From assembly GCF_027563465.1 (NCBI RefSeq), contig NZ_JAPFQA010000020.1:16243-80242 (forward strand): a stretch of DNA of 64,000 nt, read 5' to 3'. This DNA is from Mesorhizobium qingshengii (GTDB taxonomy: Bacteria > Pseudomonadota > Alphaproteobacteria > Rhizobiales > Rhizobiaceae). The position numbers and the translations under genes were made by a program. Below, piece by piece: positions 47,267-55,697 of this stretch (its first letter is position 1; each line of letters begins with the position of its first letter). The notes beneath the pieces were generated by a model, which had not been told where the DNA came from, did not search any database, and saw only the letters and a program-made list of their open reading frames with translations.

Positions 47267-48093
47267 AGACGATCCTGCTGCTCTCGGCCAAGGAGGTGCG
47301 CGAAGGCCTGCGCAACCGCTGGGTGATCGCCGCCACGGGGCTTCTGGCAGCTCTGGCGCTGACTCTCGTCTTCCTCGGGAGCGCGCCTGCCGGCACGGTC
47401 GGCGCCAGCGCGCTGGATGTCGTGGTGATCAGCCTCGCCAGCCTGACCATCTTCGTCGTGCCGTTGATCGCGCTGCTGATTTCGCACGATGCCATCGTCG
47501 GCGAGATTGAGCGCGGCACCATGACGCTGCTGCTTTCTTATCCGGTCCGTCGCCGTCAGGTGCTGCTCGGCAAGTTCCTGGGTCATCTCGCGATACTGGC
47601 TTTCGCCACCTGCGTCGGCTACGGGCTTGCCGCACTGGCGCTGGTGGCGACGGACATGGGGATTGGGGGGCAAAGCTGGACGGCGTTCGCGATGATGACG
47701 GCGTCGTCGGTGCTGCTGGGCGCCGTCTTTGTGGCGATCGGCTATCTGGTCAGCGCGCTGGCCCGCGACCGCGGCACAGCCGCCGGAATCGCCATTGGCA
47801 TATGGCTGGTGTTTGTGGTGATCTACGACATGGCTCTGCTGGGGATTCTGGTCGCAGACCAGGGCCACCACGTCAGCGGGGGCGCGCTGAATGCCCTGCT
47901 CCTGTTCAATCCTACCGATGCTTACCGCATCCTCAATCTCTCCGGCTCGACCGAGATCGCCGCTGCCTCGGGCATGGCTGGCAGCGTGCAGAGCGTCGCG
48001 TTGGCGCCCGCGGCGCTGATCGCGGCGCTCGTGGCATGGGTTGCCGGGCCGATGGCGCTTGCCGCACTCGCCTTCTCTCGGAGGGAACTGTGA
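47263..48093 (+). CDS. nosY: NosY, ABC transporter permease
   Basis: 276 aa with six membrane spans and the family segment DAIVGEIERGTMTLLLSYPVRRRQ. GTG start in a 4-bp overlap with nosF. Works with NosF and NosD in building the copper sites of NosZ. Confidence 0.96.
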   Translation: MKTILLLSAKEVREGLRNRWVIAATGLLAALALTLVFLGSAPAGTVGASALDVVVISLASLTIFVVPLIALLISHDAIVGEIERGTMTLLLSYPVRRRQVLLGKFLGHLAILAFATCVGYGLAALALVATDMGIGGQSWTAFAMMTASSVLLGAVFVAIGYLVSALARDRGTAAGIAIGIWLVFVVIYDMALLGILVADQGHHVSGGALNALLLFNPTDAYRILNLSGSTEIAAASGMAGSVQSVALAPAALIAALVAWVAGPMALAALAFSRREL

Positions 48094-48629
48094 AGTCACA
48101 TCTCAAAATAGGCCTGCTCGCAAGCCTGCTCGCGCTCGGCGCCTGTCAGCGCACGCCAGAGGCGCCTCCGCCTCCCTTCGCCATGACGGAGGAGGCGATG
48201 GGCCGCTATTGCGGCATGAACATCCTCGAACATGCGGGCCCGAAGGGGCAGGTCATCCTCGCCCGATACGACGAGCCGATCTGGTTCTCCTCGGCGCGCG
48301 ACACGATCGCCTTCACCATGTTGCCGGAGGAGCCCAAGGACATAAGGGCAATCTATGTTTCCGACATGGCCAGGGCGGCAAGCTGGGAGAAGCCCGGTGC
48401 GGACAACTGGGTTGACGCCCGCAAGGCCTTCTTCGTCGTCGGCAGCGATCGCAAGGGCGGCATGGGAGCGGCCGAAGCCGTGCCCTTCTCGTCGGAGGCG
48501 GCGGCGAGGACCTTCGCCGCGGACCATGGCGGCAGGGTGGTCGGCTTCGACGCCGTTCCGCGCGACTACATATTGGACGAGCAGGCCAGCGGAGATGCGT
48601 CGAAGCAGTCCGCCAGGGAGGTCGATTGA
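48090..48629 (+). CDS. nosL: NosL, copper chaperone lipoprotein
   Basis: 179 aa. Lipobox LALGAC and, soon after, GRYCGMN, the Cys and Met that bind Cu(I) in the NosL family. Anchored in the outer periplasmic space, it delivers copper to NosZ. GTG start overlaps nosY. Confidence 0.95.
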   Translation: MKSHLKIGLLASLLALGACQRTPEAPPPPFAMTEEAMGRYCGMNILEHAGPKGQVILARYDEPIWFSSARDTIAFTMLPEEPKDIRAIYVSDMARAASWEKPGADNWVDARKAFFVVGSDRKGGMGAAEAVPFSSEAAARTFAADHGGRVVGFDAVPRDYILDEQASGDASKQSAREVD

Positions 48630-48630
48630 C

Positions 48631-49626
48631 ATGATTTCCGGAACGATGACCAGACGTCGCATGATCGCCATCAGCGCCGCCGCGGCCGGCATGGCGCTGC
48701 TGCCACCGCATGGCAAGGCCGCGCAGGGAGCCGTGACCTGGCAGGGCGAGGCGATGGGCGCGCAGGCCTCGCTCGTCATCCACCATCCAGACCGCGCCAT
48801 GGCACAGAGACTGACCAATGATGTCGTCGCGGAAGTGCGCCGACTGGAGCGTATCTTCAGCCTCTACCGGGATGATTCAGATCTGACGCACCTGAACCGT
48901 CAGCGCTTTCTCATCGCGCCGCCGCGAGAGTTGGTGGACATCCTCCAGCAGTGCCGTGATGTCCGGATGCTGACCGGCGGCGCCTTCGATCCCACGGTGC
49001 AGCCGCTGTGGGACGCCTACAGACGCCATTTCTCGACGCCCGGCGCCTCCGAAGCCGGACCTTCGGCGCAGGTTGTGCGCGAATGCCTTCGCCGCGTCGG
49101 CCTCGACTGGGTCGCCTCCTCGCCCGACCGGATAGAACTGTCGGTGCCAGGTGCGGCACTGACGCTCAACGGCATCGCCCAAGGCTACGTCACCGACAGG
49201 GTGGTCGATCTGCTGAAGGCCGGCGGCATCGAGAGTTCCCTTGTGGATATGGGCGAAAGCCACGCTATCGGTTCGGCTCCGGGCGACCGGCCATGGCGCG
49301 TCGGAGTCTCCGATCCGCTCGACTCGACCCGCATCCTCAAGGTTCTCGAAGTGGAGGATCGGGCGGTCGCCACATCGAGCCCGTTCGGCTTCCGCTTCGA
49401 CGAAGCGGGGATATTCAGCCACATCATCGATCCGCGCAGCGGCGCGACGCCGCAGCGCCATGCCAGCGTCACCGTGGTGGCCGGCCAGGCGGCGCTGGCG
49501 GACGCCCTGTCGACCGCCTTCAATCTGATGGACGCGGACGCGATCACGGCCGCAGTCCACGGCAATGCCGACGTCGAGGTCCATATCCTGTCGCATGAGG
49601 GTGGATGGACACGTATCGGGGCATGA
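48631..49626 (+). CDS. nosX: NosX, ApbE-like FMN transferase
   Basis: 331 aa with a Tat signal (TRRRMIAISAAAAG). ApbE family motifs: EAMGAQASLVI, GGAFDPTVQPLWDAY, LNGIAQGYVTDRVVDLLKAG, DMGESHAIG and TATS-like VATSSPFGF. It attaches FMN covalently to the NosR SGAT site in the periplasm. Last gene of the nos operon. Confidence 0.95.
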   Translation: MISGTMTRRRMIAISAAAAGMALLPPHGKAAQGAVTWQGEAMGAQASLVIHHPDRAMAQRLTNDVVAEVRRLERIFSLYRDDSDLTHLNRQRFLIAPPRELVDILQQCRDVRMLTGGAFDPTVQPLWDAYRRHFSTPGASEAGPSAQVVRECLRRVGLDWVASSPDRIELSVPGAALTLNGIAQGYVTDRVVDLLKAGGIESSLVDMGESHAIGSAPGDRPWRVGVSDPLDSTRILKVLEVEDRAVATSSPFGFRFDEAGIFSHIIDPRSGATPQRHASVTVVAGQAALADALSTAFNLMDADAITAAVHGNADVEVHILSHEGGWTRIGA

Positions 49627-50193
49627 GGAGGCCTGTCGGAAAGCCGCCCCGATTGCGCGGTTGGCCGCATCGAACTGCGATCTATTCCGTTCCGATCGCG
49701 TCGAGCCCGGGTAGCGGGCAAGAGGCAGCCAAGGCGGATCGCGAACGCTGTGGGCTTGCTGGGGGTTGACGAAGAGCGGGTAGCCCCTCGGTGGTTTGGC
49801 GCGAAAGGAGGGCGGTGGCAGCCTCAAGCGGGGTCGTCTGGCGCGTCAAGCCGCCGAAGGCGGGCCGGTCCTTCGCTGCAACCTCCTGCATCGTTGCGGG
49901 ACAGGCCGCGCGGCGCGAGTCCGGTTCCGCAGAGCCTCAGCACATGGCCTTGTGCCCTAGAGGATTCGCAACGGCATGCCCCACTCCGGCAGGTCACATA
50001 TCGCCGAATTGGCGGCAGCGGGCAGCGCCGATGCGCCTGGCCGCCTTCACGCGCCATTCTTGGAAGCAGCGCGGGCCGCTGAACCGGACCGCGATTTACT
50101 TCGGTCAGGGCCCGGGAATGCTCGCTGGCGCGGTCGTCCGGCCTCAACTGTCAACCGTTCCCGGAGTCTTGCCTAAGATCAGGTGGCGAACAC
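49627..50193. other. Intergenic region between nosX and hemN
   Basis: About 570 bp between convergent genes. Several short open frames are present but none shows a known family. No clear terminator was seen. Confidence 0.5.
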
Positions 50194-51564
50194 TCAGGCG
50201 GCCTGACTGTGGCCTCGGCCCGACCGATGGAGATAGGCATCGAAAGCAGCCACGGCCGCGCGCACCAGGAATCGATGATCGCGCGGTACGCGGACGATGC
50301 CTTCAGCGACGTCGATGATGCCCTCATCGGCGAGTTCGGCAAGCCTTCTATTGTCGGCAAGCAACACGGCCGGATCAAATCCATGCCGCCCGCAAACCTC
50401 GCGCACGTCGACCGTGAAGTCGCACATCAGACGCTCGATGATCTCCGCGCGCAGGCGGTCCTCGTCGGTCAGCCGGTAGCCCCTGGCGGTCGCCAGCCGC
50501 CCGGAAGCGACCGAACCGGCATAGAAGCCGAGGCCGACCTGATTCTGGACGTAGCCGTGACGGGTGTGGCCGATAGCGGAGGCGCCGAAGCCGACCAGCG
50601 TTTCGCAATTGTCGGTGGTGTAGCCTTGGAAGTTGCGCCGCAACGTTCCCGTAGCCTGCGACCGCGAGAGATCGTCGTCAGGCAGCGCAAAGTGATCCAG
50701 GCCGATCTGAACGTAGCCCGCGGCAACGAGCGTATCGGCTATCGCCTGCGACTGCTCCATGCGAGCGACGCTATCCGGCAGGGTCGCTTCCTCGATCATG
50801 CGCTGGTGCTTCTTGAAGGACGGCACGTGAGCATAGCCGAACACCGCAAGCCGGTCAGGCCGCATGGCGGCTGCGACTTTGGCCGTGTCGATACAGGATC
50901 GGACCGTCTGGTGAGGCAGGCCGTAGATCAGGTCGAAATTGATGCTGCTCACGCCGGACTGGCGCAGGCGCTCGACCGCTCCCAGTGTTGTCTCCTCGCT
51001 TTGGATGCGATTGACCGCGCTCTGGACCACCGGGTCGAAGCTCTGCACGCCCAGGCTGGCGCGCCCGACGCCCGCGCCGCCCAAGGCGCCCGCCATCTCG
51101 ATCGTGAGCGTGCGCGGATCGATCTCGACCGCAATTTCGGCGGTTTCCATCAAAGCGAAGCGATCGCGAAGGAGATCCGTCAGTGCAACGAAATCCGCTG
51201 GCGCGATGATGGTGGGAGTACCGCCGCCGAAATGCACCCTCTCGACCTGAAGTGGCTGCGCCGCTTGCGCGGCGACCATCTGGATCTCACTGCGCAGCAG
51301 GTCCAGATATTCAACAATCGGCTGATCTTTGGCCGTGACGGTGGTGTGGCAGCCGCAATACCAGCACATCGAGCGGCAGAAGGGGACATGCAGGTAGAGC
51401 GAGGCTGGAGCGCCTCGCGGCAGCTGCGACAGCCAGGTTGCATAGGTGTCCACGTCTACCGAAGGCGAGAACTCCGGCGACGGAGGGTAGCTGGTATAGC
51501 GCGGTAGACGCTCCTCACCATATTTCTGCAGAACAGACAATTTCACGCCCTTGCTCGCCTCCAT
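50194..51564 (-). CDS. hemN: Oxygen-independent coproporphyrinogen III oxidase
   Basis: 456 aa, radical SAM enzyme that makes protoporphyrinogen without oxygen, needed for haem under anoxia. Cluster motif CRSMCWYCGC (C-x3-C-x2-C plus a fourth Cys) with FGGGTPT and the C-terminal HemN segment. The start at 51564 (MEASKGV) matches the known N-terminus VLQKYGEERLPRYTSYPPSP. An FNR-like box lies 39 bp before it; ribosome site moderate. Confidence 0.96.
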   Translation of the reverse strand: MEASKGVKLSVLQKYGEERLPRYTSYPPSPEFSPSVDVDTYATWLSQLPRGAPASLYLHVPFCRSMCWYCGCHTTVTAKDQPIVEYLDLLRSEIQMVAAQAAQPLQVERVHFGGGTPTIIAPADFVALTDLLRDRFALMETAEIAVEIDPRTLTIEMAGALGGAGVGRASLGVQSFDPVVQSAVNRIQSEETTLGAVERLRQSGVSSINFDLIYGLPHQTVRSCIDTAKVAAAMRPDRLAVFGYAHVPSFKKHQRMIEEATLPDSVARMEQSQAIADTLVAAGYVQIGLDHFALPDDDLSRSQATGTLRRNFQGYTTDNCETLVGFGASAIGHTRHGYVQNQVGLGFYAGSVASGRLATARGYRLTDEDRLRAEIIERLMCDFTVDVREVCGRHGFDPAVLLADNRRLAELADEGIIDVAEGIVRVPRDHRFLVRAAVAAFDAYLHRSGRGHSQAA

Positions 51565-51602
51565 TGAAGCATGGACACTTGTCGATTTCCCGCCCGGCTT
51601 CT

Positions 51603-51616
51603 TTGCGGAATGGCAA
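51603..51616 (-). promoter_or_regulatory. Candidate FNR/NnrR box upstream of hemN
   Basis: TTGCG-GAAT-GGCAA on the plus strand (TTG-N8-CAA), 39 bp before the hemN start, in the 249-bp gap after fdxA. Its TTGCG half is identical to the one before nosR. Confidence 0.6.
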
Positions 51617-51812
51617 ATGTCTTGAAGGCAATGCTGAGGAGCGGTTGTGCGCGCCATCGACGAGAGTGGCGGCGTCGAATTCGCGGCGAGGACAGAAATC
51701 GAAACTGCGGGCCATTCCGGCTGCCGCTGCCCGCGCGGTCGGCCGAGATTCATTTGCCCGCACCGTCGACGGCCCGCACCGTCGACGGCCATGATCAGGC
51801 GAAGGCACCAGA

Positions 51813-52154
<342 letters not shown>

Positions 52155-52163
52155 GCGAGATCC

Positions 52164-52400
52164 TCAAGCGGCAGTCGGGCGCGGTCTTGCAGCGCGCGCG
52201 GATTGGGCGCGCGCGGCGGCAAGGGCCATCCAGTCGCGGTAGAGGCCTTGATCCTCCCTGGAAAAGGACATGCGACGCTTCATGTCGTCGAAAGCATCTC
52301 CAGGATGGCTCCGGTCATAATTCGCGCGAACCAAGGCTTCGAGACAAGCACGCTCCGCCGTATCCGCGGGCTGGACGAAACTGTGCGAATTGCTCAGCAT
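52164..52400 (-). CDS. Small conserved hypothetical protein (78 aa)
   Basis: 78 aa, helix-rich and charged; MLSNSHSFVQPADTAERACL then LVRANYDRSHPGDAFDDMKR and RRMSFSREDQGLYRDWM. No membrane span. AAGGAG lies 7 bp before the ATG at 52400. It lies between the 71-aa gene (21-bp gap) and fdxA (9-bp gap), so the three form a probable NsrR-controlled operon. The DMKRRMSFSRED motif recalls short partners of ferredoxin in alphaproteobacteria; function unknown. Confidence 0.7.
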   Translation of the reverse strand: MLSNSHSFVQPADTAERACLEALVRANYDRSHPGDAFDDMKRRMSFSREDQGLYRDWMALAAARAQSARAARPRPTAA

Positions 52401-52421
52401 GGCAATCTCCTTTCGGTTGGT

Positions 52422-52637
52422 TCAATCCATAACTGCCTGGGATCTGTCTTGCTCAAGCGCCCAGATTGCGCAGGGCGGGCAGTCGGCGCCACAGTGTTCA
52501 ATCACCGAGAAGATCAGGCCGAGCCGCTCCTGGCGTGACAGGCCGCAGGTGAGGGCCGAGCGCGTCAACGCTGGCAAGAAACCTCGAAGGGTACGCAAGG
52601 CGCAACCGATGAAAGAGGCTGGCAAGGTGATCACCAT
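52422..52637 (-). CDS. Small cysteine-containing protein (71 aa), NsrR-site gene
   Basis: 71 aa: MVITLPASFIGCALRTLRGF, a basic first half, then LGLIFSVIEHCGADCPPC with a CGADCPPC cluster. No ribosome site precedes the ATG at 52637, and the 39-bp palindrome at 52642-52680 ends 4 bp from it, so the transcript may be leaderless, or another start may be used. The Cys cluster could bind a metal or NO. First gene of a probable operon with the 78-aa gene and fdxA. Not recognised. Confidence 0.55.
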   Translation of the reverse strand: MVITLPASFIGCALRTLRGFLPALTRSALTCGLSRQERLGLIFSVIEHCGADCPPCAIWALEQDRSQAVMD

Positions 52638-52641
52638 CAGT

Positions 52642-52680
52642 TGACATAAAAGATATATTGTTAATATATCTTTTATGTCA
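52642..52680. promoter_or_regulatory. NsrR-type operator (18-bp arms, perfect) overlapping promoters
   Basis: TGACATAAAAGATATATT, GTT, AATATATCTTTTATGTCA: arms of 18 bp with no mismatch. The core AAGATATATT-GTT-AATATATCTT fits the NsrR consensus (AAGAT..ATTT then AAAT..ATCTT). TTGACA on the plus strand at 52641-52646 and -10-like TATATC inside the palindrome show that a promoter is covered in that direction; the other strand has ATGACA. Binding would block both. Confidence 0.85.
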
Positions 52681-52735
52681 TGACCCAGCAAGACAAAACG
52701 GTGCGACCAGGTGAAGCGGGGAGCGTCGCCAGCCC

Positions 52736-53164
52736 TTAGGCCGCGGGCTGGATGCCGAACGCCTCGGGACTGAGCAGAAGGTCAGCCAATGTGTAGCGCT
52801 CAAGCGTCCCCGAGAAGGCGGCGAGAGCCTCCTTCAGCATGCCACGCAGGCGACAATGCGGGGTGATCAGGCAATTGTTCTCGCTTCTGAAGCATTCGAC
52901 CAGCGCAAAATCGGGCTCGGTCGCCCGCAAGACGTCGCTCAACCGGATTTGCGCTGGCGCCCTGGCGAGCGTGAGGCCGCCAGAGCGGCCGCGCACTGCC
53001 TTCAGGAAGCCGGCGCGGGTCAGTTGGTTGGCCACCTTCATGAGGTGGGCGCGGGAAATTCCGTAAACCTGAGCGGTTTCCTCAATGGTGACCAGCTGCC
53101 CGTTCCTGGCCGCAGCGTACATGAGCAACCGCAGCGAGTAGTCGGAGAAATCTGTCAGTCTCAT
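52736..53164 (-). CDS. nsrR: Rrf2 family NO-sensitive repressor NsrR
   Basis: 142 aa. N-terminal winged HTH (MRLTDFSDYSLRLLMYAAAR ... ISRAHLMKVANQLTRAGFLK) and the cluster cysteines C91, C98 and C104 in ECFRSENNCLITPHCRLR, the spacing of NsrR iron-sulphur ligands. NsrR loses repression when NO attacks the cluster. The start at 53164 is the usual Rrf2 N-terminus. Its 3' side faces the perfect palindrome, and its own upstream region has a second similar site. Confidence 0.9.
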   Translation of the reverse strand: MRLTDFSDYSLRLLMYAAARNGQLVTIEETAQVYGISRAHLMKVANQLTRAGFLKAVRGRSGGLTLARAPAQIRLSDVLRATEPDFALVECFRSENNCLITPHCRLRGMLKEALAAFSGTLERYTLADLLLSPEAFGIQPAA

Positions 53165-53271
53165 CCAAAGCCCTCTTGCCCGCCCAATGCGCCCTCTCGG
53201 CGATCCGACACCAGAAAGATGCGGCGCGGAGGTATCTTTTGCAAGGCCGCCAATTTCGACTCTATCCACTA

Positions 53272-53294
53272 AACATACATTGACAATATATCTT
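53272..53294. promoter_or_regulatory. Second NsrR-like site, between nsrR and DUF2249 gene
   Basis: AACATACATTGACAATATATCTT. Its right half matches the AATATATCTT half of the perfect site; the left is degenerate (reverse complement AAGATATATTGTCAATGTATGTT). It lies 108 bp from the nsrR start and 107 bp before the DUF2249 gene, so it could control both. Confidence 0.7.
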
Positions 53295-53400
53295 TATGGG
53301 TCGATTATCGATGACCATCGGCGCAGCGCAAGTTGCCTCGCCGCGGCGGTGGTCGGGGATTGGATCTGCCGCTCCTCGCTGAAATCAAAGGAACTGTTCA

Positions 53401-53652
53401 ATGGCATGTACGACGGAAGCAGAAACGAACGAAATAGATGTCCGCAGCCTGGTGCCGATGCAGAGGCACCAGAAGATTTTCGAGCTTGTCGATCAGCTTG
53501 CGCCCGGCGGGAAGTTCATCCTCGTCAACGATCATGATCCAAAGCCTCTCTACTACCAGCTGGAGGCAGAACATCCGCACCAGTTCTCCTGGACCTATCT
53601 CGAAAGAGGGCCGGTCTGGCGCGTCGAGATCGAACGCCTCTCCAAGGCGTGA
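53401..53652 (+). CDS. DUF2249 domain protein
   Basis: 83 aa single DUF2249 domain: IDVRSLVPMQRHQKIFELVD, then LAPGGKFILVNDHDPKPLYY and WRVEI near the end. Part of the NsrR-linked block; DUF2249 genes often pair with DUF59 proteins, as here. Cytoplasmic; function unknown. Divergent from nsrR. Confidence 0.9.
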   Translation: MACTTEAETNEIDVRSLVPMQRHQKIFELVDQLAPGGKFILVNDHDPKPLYYQLEAEHPHQFSWTYLERGPVWRVEIERLSKA

Positions 53653-53717
53653 CGCAGGCATAACAACCAACAAGCCGCCCGCCACCTCTGCGTCGCGGCG
53701 TATGCAGGGGCCGTGAC

Positions 53718-54056
53718 ATGACGGTTGGAGCAGAATCACCGCTGGACGACGAGAAGGTCAAGGAGGCGCTTCGCCTCGTGATCGATCCGGAACTCGGCTA
53801 CAACATCGTCGACCTGGGGCTTGTCTATGCTGTCCTGGTCAACGATGGCGGCGTCGTCAACATCGTGATGACCACCACGACACGCGGTTGCCCCGCCACC
53901 ACCTTCATGAAGGAGGGGGCCCGCGACGCCGCGTGGAACGTTCCAGGCGTCGAATTCGTCGACGTCACTCTGACCTATGAACCGCCCTGGTCGCCGCAGA
54001 AGATGAGCATCGACGCCAAACGCCACCTCCGCATCGGCGATGATGGCGACTGGTGA
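53718..54056 (+). CDS. DUF59/MIP18 family metal-sulphur cluster protein
   Basis: 112 aa. VKEALRLVIDPELGYNIVDLG is the family mark, with the Cys in TTTRGCPATTFMKEG. DUF59 proteins help to build or repair Fe-S clusters; together with DUF2249 this suggests repair of NO-damaged clusters. 65 bp after the DUF2249 gene, probably the same transcript. Confidence 0.92.
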   Translation: MTVGAESPLDDEKVKEALRLVIDPELGYNIVDLGLVYAVLVNDGGVVNIVMTTTTRGCPATTFMKEGARDAAWNVPGVEFVDVTLTYEPPWSPQKMSIDAKRHLRIGDDGDW

Positions 54057-54198
54057 GCGATGTTTGCCCTGCCGGGATCGTGTCCAGGCAAGCCAAAGGC
54101 TGCGATGCCGACAGTCCGATTGGATCGCCGGCATCCGCTCGCCGGCCTCGAGTTGCTGGCAAGCCCGCCATAGAGAATCTGATCAGGGAGGTAAGATC

Positions 54199-54654
54199 AT
54201 GGGATACGCATTTGCAGTCGCCGCTGCAGTCGCCGCCGCGCTCGCGGCATCGATGGTCGCAGGAGACGCGCAGGCGGCCGATCATCAAATCCAGATGCTC
54301 GACAAGGGCGAGAAAGGCGTCATGGTCTTCCAGCCTGACTTTGTCCGGGCAGCGCCGGGCGACACCGTGACGTTCGTGCCGACTGACAAGGGGCACAATG
54401 CTGAAAGCATCTGGGGCATGATCCCCGACGGGGCAAAGACCTTCAAAGGCAAGGCTGGTGAACAAATCACCGTTATGCTCGACAAGGAAGGTGTCTACGG
54501 CGTGAAGTGCGCGCCCCACTATGGAATGGGCATGGTGGCGCTGATCGTCGTCGGCAAACCGGTCAATCTGGCGCACGCATCGACTGTCAGACGGGCGGGA
54601 AAGGCAAAGAAAGTGTTCGAAAACCTCTTGGCTCAGGTTGGAGCCGGCAATTGA
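54199..54654 (+). CDS. Pseudoazurin 2
   Basis: 151 aa with a signal peptide (AQAADH at about residue 27). Type I copper site: CAPHYGMGM and the His in KGHNAESI. Similar to pseudoazurin 1 along the whole mature part. It probably supplies electrons to N2O reductase or another periplasmic enzyme. Start at 54199 with GGGAGG upstream. No FNR-like box found before it; the nearest control site is the second NsrR-like site. Confidence 0.95.
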   Translation: MGYAFAVAAAVAAALAASMVAGDAQAADHQIQMLDKGEKGVMVFQPDFVRAAPGDTVTFVPTDKGHNAESIWGMIPDGAKTFKGKAGEQITVMLDKEGVYGVKCAPHYGMGMVALIVVGKPVNLAHASTVRRAGKAKKVFENLLAQVGAGN

Positions 54655-54849
54655 AGGAGAGCCGATCCTATTTCTGGATGTCAGCAGGGTTCACCGGGTG
54701 GGCATTTGTTGGCCTGGATTGTTCCTTTTTGGATTCCGCCGCTGGCCTCGCTGGAATCCGGAGGCCATTCTCATCGGGTGCCGCTGGTCTACGGCGCGCT
54801 CGAACCTGCAAGACGAATGATCTGGATCAGGGCCAGATCTGCCTTTCCA

Positions 54850-55089
54850 ATGCAGATTGAATCGAAGTCCATGTGGAATCCGATCCTCACCGTTCCGTAC
54901 GATCTTGAGCTCGAACTGGCCGTCCTCGACGGGGAGGGCGAACACGCGCTTGTATTTCCGTGCACGAAGCACCTACAATGCTGGAGAAACGCCTTGACCG
55001 GCGAGCGGATCGACATCGATCCGACCCACTGGCGCGCTTGGCATCCTTCCCGTTTCGCCAATGGCGCCCTGCCTGACGCGCGAAGCTGA
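54850..55089 (+). CDS. Small conserved hypothetical protein (about 79 aa)
   Basis: MQIESKSMWNPILTVPYDLE, then LELAVLDGEGEHALVFPCTK and IDIDPTHWRAWHPSRF. The order WxPI..VPYD.ELELAV, ALVFPC and PTHWR is a rhizobial family of unknown function. The start could be 54850 or the ATG at 54871; neither has a strong ribosome site. It is placed between pseudoazurin and the cbb3 operon. Confidence 0.65.
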   Translation: MQIESKSMWNPILTVPYDLELELAVLDGEGEHALVFPCTKHLQCWRNALTGERIDIDPTHWRAWHPSRFANGALPDARS

Positions 55090-55184
55090 CGCAGGCTCTG
55101 GCCCCGCATGGGGCGCAAGGACGGAGGACTTCCAGGACAGTGCAGCATCTTGCCGATCCGGGCGCCACGCGCTATTTCGCAGGG

Positions 55185-55316
55185 ATGACCGATGCAATGA
55201 AAGTTCACCGCGATTTGGCAGCCGTGCTGGCCTTTGGCTTCGGTGCCATCGTGGTGGCGGTTAGTTTGACATCGCTGGCTTTGACGCTTCTGGCGATTTG
55301 CGGCATTCATATCTGA
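55185..55316 (+). CDS. Small membrane protein (39-43 aa)
   Basis: From the ATG at 55197: MKVHRDLAAVLAFGFGAIVV then AVSLTSLALTLLAICGIHI, one or two hydrophobic spans with a short basic N-terminus. A longer form starts at 55185. AGGGA lies upstream of 55197. Not recognised; its position in front of ccoN suggests a cbb3-linked role. Confidence 0.5.
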   Translation: MTDAMKVHRDLAAVLAFGFGAIVVAVSLTSLALTLLAICGIHI

Positions 55317-55697
55317 CGGCAAAGCCATCGATCGCGCTTGCCTTGCCCCGGGTTCATTTTCTGCACAACGAAGGCGTCGACCGACGTCGCCCGGAAGTTC
55401 GCTCTTGCGACGGTGTTAGGGCCTCTCCTCGGTTCCGGTCGTCGCAAACGGCTGAAATCCGGCCAGAAACAGTCGACCAAAATCTTGGCATGAAGGCGAG
55501 CGTTCTCAAGTGTATATTATCCCAGTCTCATAGACAAAAGTCGCACGCTGTTCACGACGCGCGAAAAGCGCGCAGAGTTGGCCAGCGGGTTTGCCTGCAT
55601 GCGGAACTTGCGGCATTGCTTGAAACCGGTGATTTGAACTGCCATGGTGTGATCTAGAACAGGAATCGACTGGTACAGGTGAGCAGGAGGAATTGAA
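55317..55697. other. Leader region of the cbb3 operon
   Basis: About 380 bp. No TTGAT-N4-ATCAA box was found although this operon is usually FixK-controlled. The DNA contains GCGCG-AAAA-CGCGC-like pairs near 55558-55575, and AGGAGG before the TTG start of ccoN. Confidence 0.5.
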
